A program made the translations under genes and the position numbers. From the NCBI GenBank assembly GCA_016648135.1, contig JADDOH010000169.1, positions 124,001 through 188,000 on the forward strand: DNA of 64,000 bases, read 5' to 3'. The stretch comes from Agrypnia vestita. Its lineage: Eukaryota; Arthropoda; Insecta; Trichoptera; Phryganeidae. The notes beneath the pieces were generated by a model that was given only the letters and a program-made list of their open reading frames with translations, had not been told where the DNA came from and made no database searches. Numbering within the stretch: the stretch's first letter is position 1; every line of letters begins with the position of its first letter. Of the stretch, positions 1 to 10,980 are shown in pieces.

Positions 1-800
1 TGCCGATGGTTATACCTGTTAGAAGAGTTACGGCTGTGCTGAACAAGTTTTAGTTCCAAATTTTAATATAATAGAACTAAATAGAACATTTTAATAGAAC
101 TAAAAAAAAAAGTGTTTTTATTTCCATACGTGTTTATTTATTTATTTATTAGTTTACGCCCATTAGGCTTTTACATAAAGAGTATAAAATAAATTTCAAA
201 AAGCACATACATTAAACAATATCTGTATAGTACCAAAACATGAGGATAAAAGTTAAAAATATAAAGTAAAGAGCGGCAATGTGTGTAGGCTTTTACCTAA
301 AATTATAAAAAAATATAATAAAAAAAATATATATATAAAATAAAATGTGATTAAGGAGTTCTATAAACTTACCTTCGAAATCTTGCAGATATCATCATTT
401 CTATCATCATTTCTAAAAGTCACTGCAACACAACATCAATTTTCCTGATAATAATCTGAACCCATAGAACACATTAAATCAATTATTTAATTGCATATTT
501 TTACATGAGCACACTACATTGATACATATATGTGCAAGTTTATACTCGAGTCGATCGAAGATACTTGTAATTGGGATAATGGGCTAAGTTTGAAATAATA
601 ATGTGTTGTTTTTTTATGTATAGTATACCCATTTTTCTATTAAAGTCTCATCAAATTAAAAAAATCAATAAAATAAATAATAGAGAAGTGTTTTATGAAT
701 ATTACATTAATTAAAATGTTTTAACATATATGGATTAAATTTGTGTTTTTGTAAAGTAAATGTTGTGTACAAATAAATTGAATTGGATTTAAATGACATA
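1..800 (+). mobile_element. Jockey-like non-LTR retrotransposon, 3' end (cut by window edge)
   Basis: The first 53 bases read PMVIPVRRVTAVLNKF then stop. This matches the C-terminal LPM.M.IGRATA.LNN peptide seen in frame at 5955-6345, 8755-8955 and 63840-63885. The stretch at about 540-600 (TACTTGTAATTGGGATAATGGGC) recurs in reverse at about 62930-63110, behind another non-LTR coding tail, so it is taken as shared 3' UTR. The copy probably ends near 785 in AATAAATTGAATTG. The rest of the reverse transcriptase lies outside the window. The family match rests on recalled Jockey-type tails, without an alignment. Confidence 0.5.
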
Positions 801-1500
801 TTGCATTTCTCGCGGTGCCATTTATTTGGGACGCGCTGTATACTGCATGTCACAGCCCCTGTACGTTAGGATAATTCACCATAATGTATACACGTGATAT
901 CATCATCGTCTGTTAGCTACGTTACGTGCTAATGCAGGTGCATTATTGCACATTGCACACGTCTGCGTCTATTGCAATATTCACGGGCTGACAGTCTCGC
1001 AGTTCCACAGACGGCTGCAGCCCTCTCCAAGGAGTTCCAGACACGGCCCGTCCTTCTGGGTGTACCAGACGCTCATGCATCGCTAATAGACGCCAAGACG
1101 AGGCGTCGGGACGCCGCACGCCTCTCGCGCGAGGGAGAATTTACCTGAGCAAAATTATGATCATGTTCATTAAATCAATGTAGTTCCCGCAAGGTGAGTG
1201 GCTGAGTGGGAACAGGGTGGGTTGAATTGAATGTTTAATTTTTGTAAATAATGTAATATTCAAAAACTCCTCACCCCTCCTCTCTTTGTTTCCATTAAGC
1301 AAGCCACACCCTTCCCTCATGCATAACCTACCCATCTCTAACAGTATCTAAGATATTTTATTTATTCCAATCCTTGTTAGCTTATTAATTTAATTTTATT
1401 TTTTATTTTTTCCTTTATAACCTTTGCCAATTTTGCATTTAATTATCCATTTAAAATAGGTACATAGGCATACGCGTACATATAAAACAATAACTAAAAT
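801..1500. other. no gene recognised; GC-richer block at 930-1135
   Basis: AT-rich sequence with a CpG-rich island at about 930-1135 containing GCACATTGCACACG and CGCCGCACGCC. No repeat or coding match was recognised. It resembles the GC-richer block at 12050-12160 in composition. Confidence 0.4.
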
Positions 1501-1640
1501 ATTGTCACATTTTCGCGGTAGGAAACAAAAGAAGCACTCAACATTTATTTAAAATTTTATTCAACACAAAAAGACATGAACTTAACTTAAGATTGTAACC
1601 ACTGTTCCATAATACATATATATAGTCAATATCAAGAAAC

Positions 1641-1910
1641 TTATAAACGTTTCTTATAACACTGTTTCGTTCTAGAATACTTTAATACGCCTGGTAGGTA
1701 TTCTCGTAATTTATTTCGTTGTCCGCAGGTCGCTTTTTCTCTGGTCTCCGCCAAACATGATCTAGAATACACAGATATGGTCTCGTGTATTCTAGACCAT
1801 TCTAGTAATTTCTGAATTTTTTCAAAACGTTTATATGATTGGAAAACCCTCAATATTGTATGATTCTTTTCATTTCGAGCATCGTAACAATATACAGAAA
1901 CAATTACCAT
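1641..1910 (-). CDS. candidate small ORF, possibly secreted peptide (uncertain)
   Basis: From the ATG at 1910 the frame gives about 89 residues, starting MVIVSVYCYDARNEK and ending KQCYKKRL. The short hydrophobic N-terminus could be a weak signal peptide, and several cysteines follow. An in-frame stop lies shortly upstream, so it is either a single-exon ORF or a chance frame. Downstream on the same strand, at about 1540-1565, are two AATAAA hexamers at a plausible polyadenylation position. I recognise no family. In DNA this AT-rich an open frame of this size is not decisive, and it is listed only because it does not overlap a visible transposon. Confidence 0.2.
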   Translation of the reverse strand: MVIVSVYCYDARNEKNHTILRVFQSYKRFEKIQKLLEWSRIHETISVYSRSCLAETREKATCGQRNKLREYLPGVLKYSRTKQCYKKRL

Positions 1911-1925
1911 TAATGAACAAATCAA

Positions 1926-3520
1926 AACAATTCGATTTTTGTTAATTTAAGGAGTATTATTATATGAAATAACAATATTTTGTCTATAAAAATAACTGCA
2001 CGAAAACTACAAATCAACATAAATGAAATAATTCACAATTCTTACATATTTTCGTGCATAACAATATGTAATGCAAATTAAAACAAAAGAACAAACTCAG
2101 CAATACAAATTATACATAAATATCTATTAAAATATATTTTATGGTTAGTGATAGGATAGTGGAAAAATGAGATGGAATTGATTCAGATAGGATAATAGGA
2201 CAGTAAATGTATGTTTATTCATGCAATAATAAATATAACAATTTTCATAGTTCACAAGATATTATATTAATACAAATAATTATTTTCCCTTATTCTTAGG
2301 ATAACAATAGAAAGGCCCAAAATAAACGGAATGTTTGTGTAATGTTTCTACGAGAAATGTCTAGACATTTGTTAAATATCAATTTATGAAATATACAGTG
2401 TTATATAATAGTGGTAAAGACTTGATCATTATGCTTTATTGCTATGTTGAGAGCAGAGGGATTGAATGTCATTTTTAACAGTACTATTTATTTAAAATAT
2501 TTTTGAATAATTAAACCGGTTATTATATTGTCATCAGGAGTACGTCGCTTTGCCAAATTTTAGAGAAATTGTTGGTCAGGAAGAAGGTCAAATATTTATT
2601 ATAATATCCCTCGCTGACAGACAAGCGAAACTCAATAAAATTATGTGTAAATATCATCCAGCCAGTGAAGCAAACCCAGGTGTCCATGGTGACAGGCGAG
2701 AATACTTCACACCTAATCGTGATGCTGTAGAATAACAGCGTGATGGTACCATAGTTAGTTTTATATTGTCACGAAATCGTGGCTGCGGGAGGCAAATGGA
2801 ACACTTGAAATTAATTTAAGCTTTATTAATTAACTTCAGTCACTGGACACGAACATACTCGGAGTACTGTTTTTTAATTCACATCAATTTCGTAATTCAC
2901 ACTAATTACTCGAGTTTATGGAACACTCGCACGTTCATTGTCGCACTTATTTCTCGTTAAGTTCTCTCTGGTATTTCGCTTTTATCTGTGACTTTCACTA
3001 AACATCAACACAACCCATCGACACTCGGTAGGGACTCTCGTAAATTATATTGCTGCTTGAATATCGCGCACCGGATCGCCGTTCATTTATCGCGCATTTG
3101 TAGAAATCTGCGAAGCTGTTGTGACGATATTATGACGCTAACTAATGCATGATTCGAAGATCCTTGCGCCAACAACCAGGTAAACCGGTTGTTTTATGTT
3201 ATGGCTTATTTGTTTGTACATATGAATCTGCATAATTCTGTATGATTACACTTTAATTAAACAGCGCCCATTCGCGTCGGCCGTCTCGCTCGCGCTGGAA
3301 GCGTGTCTCACCTAAAGCGCGGTTATTACGTATTCCGATGCTGTCCGTCTTCAGGAAACGAAAGCCCAGGAGATCACCTCAGGGAAGGAATACCTTGTAG
3401 CAACTAAACATGTAGGGCCGTGCTGCGCATACAAATCTGTGACGTGGCCGATGGTTCGTGAGCCATCCTCCCTCGGACATGTATTAACCTTTACCATACC
3501 GTGATAGAAAATACCCGCAG
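1926..3520. other. no gene or known repeat recognised
   Basis: AT-rich to about 2760, then a moderately GC-richer stretch (about 3040-3350, with several CGCG and GCGC). No coding similarity, tandem repeat or inverted repeat was recognised. Short open frames here look like chance. Confidence 0.3.
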
Positions 3521-3524
3521 TGTA

Positions 3525-4286
3525 AAGCCATGTATTCACTAGGGGACAAATCGCGAAACATTCCGCTCGACATGTCGCATCAACATCTACACTCATGTTT
3601 CGGGGACAATGACGCGGTCATTTGACGTGTACACACCGGGACTCGCATATCTTGTCGCGGAAATGTCATCCGATGAGGTTATGGATGACAGCTGCGGTAT
3701 CCCATTTGGCGAAAACGGGGTTCCGCGCAATTCGAAATGTTTTTTTGGGTCGCAATTTCAAATTAACGAGGTTTTACTGTAGTAAATTGAATATTATTAA
3801 AAACAAGGTCCTTTTTGCAAATAATTATTGTTTTCCAGACGTCGCGGAAATATCGCCCTAGGAGGTTATGATGTCAACTGCGTATCTGTTTATGTTAATG
3901 AGTTTATCGAAAAGTAAGAGGAGAAAAAAGAGGAGAATGCGAAATTATTTACTGCAAAGAGAAAGAAGGACGGACATTCTATGCGATCTTCGATCGATAC
4001 AGCTCGACGAGTTCGAGAACGATTTCGTTTCCCCGCATTGTCATCTTGACAGATACAGCGCATGCGTATTCACTTGTAAACATACCACGTGATACTGACG
4101 CTCCGCGGAATGTTGCAGTGAGTACGCTCGGGTACCGTGCGCATGGCAACATTGCCACGGCACGTAGAAATGCCGCGCTATGTTGTGCGCGAGGTCGCGG
4201 GACAGTGCACGACGTTGCAATGTCACGTAGACTCTATGCCGCGCGTGCTGTTAGGGACAATTTGTCCCCTAGTGAATACATGGCTT
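3525..4286. mobile_element. DNA-transposon-like element with perfect ~25-bp terminal inverted repeats
   Basis: The left end 3527-3551 (GCCATGTATTCACTAGGGG onward) is the exact reverse complement of 4260-4284. The match extends two more bases outward. The span is about 760 bp. The interior is GC-richer than its surroundings and carries no recognisable transposase. The target duplication is unclear (flanks TAAA and TTAA), so the superfamily is left open. Confidence 0.6.
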
Positions 4287-4552
4287 AATGCAACCACGCT
4301 ACCAATTCGCGCTACAATAAGTAATTAAAAATGTTAAGAGTATTCTAATGTTTTCACGGCAGTTTAAAATCTTGTGTGCTGTCTGATATGTCTTCATATG
4401 TCTGTCAGCGATAAATTTTATAATCATAACTTGATCCACTTCCCGACCAACAATCGCTTGTCAAAACAAACGTCGGCCAGAAAGGTCGTAGAAATACAGC
4501 GATGTGTCACATTGCACATTTTTTATAAAAGAGTGATTTTAATTATTCAATA

Positions 4553-4806
4553 TATGTGGGGTATAAAAGCAAAGGCAGCAATATCCAAAAAAAAAAATTT
4601 ATGTAGTCATCGAGGATTACTAATTTATAATGTACTTAAATCTAGATTTTATAGGAAACATAGCCTATAAATTTATAGTAAACAAGATTTTGGAAGGGAT
4701 AGATAAATAAAATCTAGAATTCAATACATTTAGTAATCCTCAGTGACTGCATTCAAAACATTTTTTGAACTTTTTGGGCATTGCTGCCTTTGATTTTATA
4801 CCTCTC
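4553..4806. mobile_element. MITE, family GTGGGGTATAAAA, foldback copy
   Basis: Both ends carry an inverted GGTATAAAA.CAAAGGCAGCAAT motif followed by CCAAAA. The arms continue inward (GAGGATTACTAA against TTAGTAATCCTC, then TCTAGATTTTAT against ATAAAATCTAGA), so almost the whole element folds on itself. Related copies lie at 37394-37742 (complete) and 20553-20690 (left half). There is no coding content. Confidence 0.7.
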
Positions 4807-5950
4807 AGTTGTAATATTTATTGACGAATTTATAAGAGTTTTTTAATTTATTGTTTTGGCTGTATCTTTAGTACAGTTCTATACCTTTGTACACTCTTGA
4901 CCCGGGCGAGATGCGTTAATAATGATTTTCAAACTGCAAAATTTCATTAATTGTGATTTTAAAAACATTTTAATTTACGTGCCCTATCTTTTTTCAATTT
5001 TCTTCATCGAAAACAAAAAAAAACTGATTTTCGTATGTTGGTTTAGTCTTAATTTAAAAAAATATATATAATTTAAAGAACCAATAAAGTTCAAATACTG
5101 CAGCGAATCACATCACAAAAACTCCTAAGGTTTAGAAAAACGTAAATATATATAGAATCCACCAGGAATCGAATATTTGTATAGGAAGCAGTGTTATGTC
5201 CACTGGTCTACAAAGATCGCACATTTTTATGCTTTTGCACTAGTATTATATGAAGGACAATCCTTTCCGTCTGTAGGATACAGTAAAATTGATTTTTTTT
5301 CATTTTATTAATTTAACACTACACCATATCTTGCCGCTTGGTGCAGTTAACCGCATAATATTATTGTACGCGATTTTGATCCTTAATGATGATTTCCTTT
5401 AGGAAAACCGCTCGTGGAATGATTCTGTGGGAGTCCTTATATTGCCCATCAAAAGCCACCATATGGCCCGGATCGCAATGTGAATTCTTTATTATTCATC
5501 CAACAATGTCCTTTATACGTTGGGCTTTTGAGACTGTTTTCGTGTAGAACGAATGTAATTGGATTGCGGCTCACATGTTTGTACTCGCCAAAACACAGCT
5601 ACTGTTATAGTGTTATTAAGACCATTGTCGCTTGTACTGCGACGTCTCTCATTGCGACATATTTTATATGGACTCTAACGTTTCATTTTGTCAACCAGTT
5701 GGTATATTTACAGAGGTGTTTAACATTTCTCTCCATAAATAAATAATAAAGAATATGCCTCATGAGGTACGAAATCATCATGTTGTATATGAATACCCTT
5801 TAGACGGAGATTTCTCTTTCACTTTTTGTTGTAGTGGTAGGAAATGTTTATATATCATTTTATATGAACAATTTGAAGATAACGACACACAGAAAAATGA
5901 TGCGGCAATAAAAAAATGTCGTCAAATCTATTATAAATGCGCATTGGGTG
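4807..5950. other. no gene or known repeat recognised
   Basis: AT-rich sequence. Two open frames at 5480-5746 and 5755-5985 have no recognisable motif or family and are treated as chance. Confidence 0.3.
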
Positions 5951-5954
5951 CGTT

Positions 5955-6345
5955 CAATTCAATTGAATTTATTTGGTATACCTAATCACATTTACATAAA
6001 AACATACATTTAATTCGAAAATGTTTAAACATTTACTTAACGTATATATAAAATAATTCATATCAAAGATGTAGGAGAATTCTGCTTCGGAAAACCTTCT
6101 CACAGATATGGAACAGATCAATTTCCAAAGCGATATTGTTCAGCTTAGCGGTAGCTCTTCCAACAATCATAAACATCGGCAAGTTGGTCCTGTATATTGG
6201 AATGTTAAACAATCTATGCTGACGCTGTCTAAGGTAACAGTTATCAGGAACACGCAATCCAACGCTCTGCGTAATTTTAGAATTATCGAATACACCGCTC
6301 AATAATCCATAAAAATACGTAGTCAAATAAATACACATCCCTAGT
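5955..6345 (-). mobile_element. Jockey-like non-LTR retrotransposon, 3' end
   Basis: On the minus strand 6338-6063 reads through NIPIYRTNLPMFM, IGRATA-like and DLFHICEKVFRSRIL. The pattern F.IP..RTN....PI.RA...LN....DLF....FR..IL fits the C-terminal tail of Jockey/CR1-type reverse transcriptases. A UTR follows to about 5955, where AATAAATTCAATTGAATTG resembles the tail of the copy at 1-800. The same peptide recurs in frame at 8755-8955. Only the last part of the element is present. Confidence 0.6.
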
Positions 6346-6558
6346 CTCTAAACTATTGTAGTCAAGCATACCCTGGAAAAACTCGGATGGGTAAAGCCAA
6401 TGATAATGCCCGCATGTAGAGATATTTTACAAACTTATTTTGTACTTTCTCTACTATAAGATATATAAGATAAAATAAGTTCATGTGGCTCCCGAATCAT
6501 CGATCCACTATTGAGTCTACTTAACACTAAGGAGTTGTAGAGAGTTATACTCCTTGGC

Positions 6559-6575
6559 GTTTAATATTTAACTAT
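6559..6575. repeat. 17-bp target-site duplication, left copy
   Basis: GTTTAATATTTAACTAT here is repeated exactly at 6811-6827, flanking the RTE-type tail at 6576-6810. Confidence 0.85.
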
Positions 6576-6810
6576 CTTCTTCTTTTATCTTGCACTGTCC
6601 TAACTCATTACCTAGGTAGGCTGTTGGGGTCGGCTCTTCTCGTTCTCAGGCTGTGTCTTCTTCGGTTCTGGGTATCGCTTTCATCCAGGCCGTTTCTCTG
6701 CAGCATTTTTGAGCATTAAATCATCCTGGAGTTCTTTGGTCGTCTTTTGGATATCTGTCGAGGAAGTTCCATAGACATTGCCTGCTCCACCGTGTGGTCT
6801 GGTGGTCTCC
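6576..6810 (-). mobile_element. RTE-type retrotransposon 3' tail, 235 bp, precise insertion
   Basis: Exact 17-bp direct repeats bound the insert. Read on the minus strand it starts in a RT C-terminal remnant (LDESDTQNRRRHSLR then RRADPNSL, like the RRADP tails of moth RTE elements) and ends in an AAAAGAAGAAG tail. Strong 5' truncation, a 3' simple tail and a long duplication are the normal signature of target-primed reverse transcription. The coding part is too short to function. Confidence 0.75.
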
Positions 6811-6827
6811 GTTTAATATTTAACTAT
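6811..6827. repeat. 17-bp target-site duplication, right copy
   Basis: Exact copy of 6559-6575. Confidence 0.85.
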
Positions 6828-6879
6828 GAAATAATCAAATGTGGAATGCAACATTATTAAAATAGAGAGGTACAAAGTA

Positions 6880-7100
6880 TTGTATACTTGGGCTGCGATG
6901 TAAATAAAAGATGGGACCCTTCTGTTAAAATCAAACGCCGTACAAAGTAAACTCGTGCAACCTTTACCCGAAAAGGTAGATGTTCTGCAATCATGATCCC
7001 AACTTTGGATCTGGTTCTTGATATTATTTTATGAAATGGAAGCATGGACGCGTATTGAAGAATTGAAAAGGCGAACGGAGAAGTTTTACGATGTTGATAA
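6880..7100 (+). pseudogene. RTE-like reverse transcriptase fragment
   Basis: Broken frames give YLGCDVNKRWDPSVKIKRR and then ILFYEMEAWT. These fit the post-palm region of RTE-like reverse transcriptases (YLG..., then ILLY..EAWT). The same blocks occur in the same order at 11220-11480. Stops and a frame change separate them. It is a dead fragment placed directly before the L2 end at 7140. Confidence 0.55.
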
Positions 7101-7139
7101 TACTATATTTGTGGAATTACAATATAGATCAAAAATATT

Positions 7140-7690
7140 TATATTAAATATTATGCTGGACTTCCGAAATTCCAGCTGGATAGACTACAGTCCATTCTAA
7201 ATGCAGCAGCAAGAATAATATATGGAGCATCAAAATTCTCGCACATAACATCCCTTTTGCGTGAGCTACATTGGCTTCGTTTTTCTCAAAGATTCGAGTT
7301 TAAGTTGTGTTGGTTAATGTACAAAGGGACACATAATATGGCGCCTCTGTATTTTCAAGAGCTCTGCATCCCAAACTCCGATGTTAGCCACTACTTCAGC
7401 TGCAGGAAGGGTTGTAGAACCGATCATTCACTGCCAGAAGACTAAGTTTAGTGAACGGGCATTTGCAGTGGCAGGCCCAAAGGCGTGGAACTTTCTTCCC
7501 TCCGTAATACGGAACAGTGCATCAGAAACAGTGTTTAAAAAAGACTTAAAACGCACCTTTTTGTAAAATCAATTCCATTAAATTAAGTACTAGTGTAGGA
7601 CTAATCAATGTTTAAAATAATAAAGCGTCCTTGAGGTGATTTTTTTTACGAAAATGGCGCTATAGAAATTGTCATTTTTTATTATTATTA
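7140..7690 (+). pseudogene. CR1/L2-like non-LTR retrotransposon, RT C-terminus and 3' UTR
   Basis: Frames at about 7165-7566 give LNAAARIIYGASKFSHITSL, LLRELHWL..SQRFEFKL and, after a frameshift near 7400, AFAVAGPKAWNFLPSVIRN followed by VFKKDLKRTFL and stop. This is the typical end of CR1/L2 reverse transcriptases. The UTR reads AAGCGTCCTTGAGGTGA ... AAAATGGCGCTATAGAAATTG and ends in TTATTATTATTA. The same UTR end recurs at 19380-19615, 22430-22765, 26695-27070 and 53465-53645. It is 5'-truncated and frameshifted. Confidence 0.75.
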
Positions 7691-7937
7691 ATAAACCAGT
7701 GGATATTTTTTTTAATCCGTCAATAAATAAGAGAATATTAAAGTTAGTGTATTTTAGCGCTGATCGACTGACCTCTATCTCGCCAGTGACGTCACGCGTC
7801 CGCATAGCCGAGCGCCGGAGCATGAACAGCGGTGTTTATCGGATACGAGAGATGACGTCACGCGACTCCACCGGACGGAACAAAATTATTCATGCAAAAC
7901 GCAAATTTAAAATAGTTTTTGACATATCTCAATTATG

Positions 7938-8107
7938 CTTTTTTTACGCTTCAACAGGCCAAGAGGCCCAATTATAGAAGCAAAACACACCACAAAACAC
8001 CCAAGCTTGAGTAAATCACCTAGATTAATTGTTACCTCACCGGGAATCGAACCCGGAACCTTCGGTGTGAGAAGTCAGTGTCATGACCACTGGGCTACGA
8101 GGGCCAT
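7938..8107 (-). mobile_element. tRNA-derived SINE (tRNA-Val-like head), copy 1
   Basis: On the minus strand the head reads TAGCCCAGTGGTCATGACACTG (box A) ... CTTCTCACACCGAAG ... GGGTTCGATTCCCGG (box B). The anticodon-like CAC fits a tRNA-Val ancestor. A conserved body follows (TTACTCAAGCTTGGGTGTTTTG ... GGGCCTCTTGGC.TGTTGAAGCG) and then an A-rich tail. The same head and body occur at 41100-41275, which proves a dispersed family. It is not an intact tRNA. Confidence 0.85.
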
Positions 8108-8129
8108 CCCATTTTATTTCCATTAATTA

Positions 8130-8360
8130 AAAAAAATGGAAACTTCTCCATTTAAGCGTTCGAGATATGGATCTATGGAAAAAAGTTCGACCTTTTTCAG
8201 AAAAATTAAAAATATATATGAAAACTTTGATGTCACTTATCTCTGTAACTGTAGGCATGTCACCCAAATTGTAAAGTATGTATATTATTCATTCAATATT
8301 GAAAGAAGAAGAGTCCCTTAAAGTTTTTGCTATTAGTTTAAGACATCCTGTATAATAAAC
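8130..8360. repeat. decayed relative of the foldback MITE family
   Basis: The right part (AAAACTTTGATGTCACTTATCTC ... AAGTTTTTGCTATTAG ... CATCCTGTATAATA) parallels the right end of the copy at 14975-15320. It is heavily diverged and the left end is not recognisable. Confidence 0.35.
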
Positions 8361-8754
8361 ATTCTACGAATTACTTCAACAAAATACTTATTGTATGTAT
8401 ACCCAAATAAATGAGAATTCAACATTAAGCTTTGCTCCCGAGGTTACTGCCGCCCCGCACCCGCAAGCCGACCGCAACAGTTTAAATGTGGTAGTTAAAT
8501 ATACCCACTAAAAATAACCCACCGCTGTAACTCGAACTAACGTGTAAGTTAAACGAACACTCAAAGTAACCTGAATATTACATTACTGGGCTGTACCCAG
8601 TGCAAGTGACGTATTTCCTCTCGCGGGTGTGGGCCGAATTACAGCACCACGTTGAGGACTTATTACGGAACTATTAATTTTTAAGTAATTAATCAAAAAT
8701 TTATTTATAATTTTTGGAATTTCAGTATCAATTTATTTTATATACAACGTTTAC

Positions 8755-9950
8755 TTCATAAACAAACATTTAATTTGTAAATATTATAAAACTTTAATTT
8801 ACATAATACCTACATAAAATATATCAAAACTGTAGGGAGAATCCTGCTTCGAAAAACCCTATCAGACCTATGGAACAAATCAATATACAAAGTGATGTTG
8901 TCCAGCATAGCGGTAGCTCTTCCAATTGGCATAACCATAGGCAAGTTGGTCCTGTTAGCGATGGGCGAGTCGAGTTAATTTATTCGAGTAACTCGAGTTA
9001 CACTGCCAGCGAGTTAACTCGAGTTGCCTTTCCGGCATTCGCCTTCGCGAAATCATCCGATAACAGCCGAGGGCACCTCTATCCCGCTCGAATGAACGAT
9101 CTCACTCAGTCAGTTGTAATTCGAGTTACACTGCCAGCGAGTTAACTCGAGTTGCCTTTCTCATCGCCATCTCAACTCGATTGATTCGAAACAAACCAGA
9201 ACTTTCGAATGATGCCACTTCAGCTCGGTTCGAGTTCTCAAGCGCCGCTCGGCTCGGCTCCGCTGTTGTCGGGATCAAGCCGTACGACAATTTGCCTTCG
9301 CAAAATCATCCAACGACTGCCGAGGGCAACCCGAGCCCGCTCGAACGAACGATCTCGCTTAGTCAGTTTAGTTTGTTTACGTTTATTAATTTTCTAGTGA
9401 CCATGACCGCTACAAGTGATATGTGTAAAAATTAATTACTTGCGTTTGATTTTCTACGAATATAGTAATAGTGATTCGTATTTACAGTCAATATTCCCCC
9501 TGAAAAGATAAAAAGCGTCGCATGGTATTTTTTTTCCAAAAATAATAATGACAACAGAGCCAAATGTAAATTACGTGCCTGTAATTATAAGGACATAGGT
9601 AACACCTCCATATTACTAATTCACTTGAAAAAAAAGCAAATTGTTGTATACTTTTAAGTCACTTTATTAATACATAAATCTATTATTTATCCTTGTCTTT
9701 CCTTATTTATATTATTTTTCTAAAAGTTTATTTAGTCAAATATACGTAAGACGTACCCATATAGTAATATGAGGTTAGTACGTATCGATCTGGCAGTCTC
9801 AACTCTCAAGTAGACACCGACTCGAGTCAGCCAACATTTTAACTCAAATTAGAAAAATTACCACTCTGCCTATCACTAGGTCCTGTATATTGGAATGTAA
9901 GATATGTAAATTCCACTAGACACCACTCCGTAAGGGTACATTTACAAGCG
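8755..9950 (-). mobile_element. Jockey-like non-LTR 3' end interrupted by a hAT-type element
   Basis: Minus-strand coding gives RTNLPMVMPIGRATAMLDN then IDLFHRSDRVFRSRIL, in frame with the copy at 5955-6345. The sequence upstream of it on the minus strand (HIPIYRT, about 9900-9879) resumes on the far side of 8956-9878. The insertion therefore split an already resident LINE end. Confidence 0.65.
8956..9878. mobile_element. non-autonomous hAT-type element, 923 bp, with 8-bp TSD
   Basis: The left end TAGCGATGGGC and the right end GCCTATCACTA are inverted repeats (9 of 11 match), of the TAG.GATGGGC type common in hAT elements. The 8 bp GGTCCTGT at 8948-8955 is repeated exactly at 9879-9886. Removing the insert rejoins a LINE coding tail. 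The interior has direct repeats: a GAGTTACACTGCCAGCGAG block at about 8995 and 9121, and a GAGGGCA...CCCGCTCGAA block at about 9070 and 9320. There is no transposase, so mobility would have depended on another copy. Confidence 0.85.
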
Positions 9951-10430
9951 AATACGAGGAGTATATTCTCAGTAAGTGGTTATATACTAACTTAACTAAC
10001 ATTTTGTTCTCATTTATTTATTTAACTCACCTTCTGATAAATTATCAATAAAATTCTCTCTCCCTTTTTTCTTGCGTTTCCCTAAATATGCAGCAGTTGT
10101 ACTGCGCGCGGTAAGATGGAAACGTGATAGCTGATCTCCGTTTTGTAATTCGCACCAAGTCATTCAGTGTGCCGCCGCCGAGGTTGGCTAACGAATTCCC
10201 CTTCCTGAACCCCCGGTGATCGGCTGCTGCGGCTAGTCCGTTTTGTTCGAACCACCACTCTGGTCCGGGTACCGAAGATACGTACACTGTAGGTAAAGTA
10301 TCTGACCGGAGTGGCGTGCTGAGAAATCTGTCTTTAAAAAAATGTGTTATAATAACACAAATTGTGTAAAGTACACAAGAATCAATGTGATTCTCGAAAG
10401 TTTATAAATAATATCATACAGATAAATGAT
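9951..10430. other. no gene or known repeat recognised
   Basis: Contains a GC-richer patch at about 10130-10270 (GTGCCGCCGCCGAGG, GGCTGCTGCGG). No coding or repeat match was seen. Confidence 0.3.
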
Positions 10431-10433
10431 TAA

Positions 10434-10500
10434 AATCATCATCATCATCATTCTTGGCTCTACAACCCCTGGTGGGTCATGGCCTCCTCAAGAGTCCTCC
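10434..10500 (-). repeat. retroposon end with (ATG)n tail, copy 1
   Basis: TCATCATCATCATCATTCTTGGCTCTACA then CCCCTGGTGGGT..TGGCCTCCTCAAGAGTC is shared with 46400-46480. On the minus strand it would end in a (GAT/ATG)n tail, as for a SINE or RTE-type end. The element class is unknown. Confidence 0.5.
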
Positions 10501-10565
10501 TCAATATTAAAATGATTAAAAATAAAATAAAATAAATTATTAAAATATTTAATATTATTTTAATT

Positions 10566-10770
10566 ACTTACCATCACGCCATTTCCCCGTGAGGGTAGGC
10601 AGAGAGGATAGAGCGCCACACTCTTCTGTCCTGACACACAGCTCTCGCTGCATCCACACTCATATATCTTCGCATGCAAGCTCGCCGGTTGTTGAGGCTT
10701 CTAACGGGGCCATCTTCCAGTATATGGTTAATCTGGTCATGCCACGTCTTCTTACGTACTTGTCTGATAA
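10566..10770 (-). pseudogene. RWFG-family non-LTR retrotransposon 3' end
   Basis: The minus strand encodes DQINHILEDGPVRSLNNRRA, then ARAVCQDRRVWRSIL and SAYPHGEMA, ending in GGCGTGATGGTAAGTAA. This is the C-terminal end of a LINE found at least seven times in the window. An apparent longer frame upstream runs into a SINE and is chimeric. Confidence 0.6.
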
Positions 10771-10794
10771 TAATTAATTCAGATGATAATCTAA

Positions 10795-10980
10795 ATACAA
10801 CAATTTTGATGTCTGTCCGTCTGTCTGTCTGTCCCCAAAACTTCGTGTAACGTCCGTTATTTCGTTCGAATTCGCGGCTAAAAAATAAAATTAAACTGCC
10901 GAAGATAGAGCCTGAACCCTGGGCCAGCAAACCCGAAAGCGGCAACGATAGCGATGTTGCCATCGCTATCGTTAGAAAAT
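10795..10980 (-). mobile_element. tRNA-like SINE family 3, copy 1
   Basis: The reverse complement carries a box-B-like GGCCCAGGGTTCAGGC, then TTAGCCGCGAATTCGAACG, GGACGTTACACGAAGTT and GGGGACAGACAGACAGACGG. The plus-strand copy at 41465-41650 has the same order. The head is a tRNA-like remnant with a poor box A. Confidence 0.6.
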
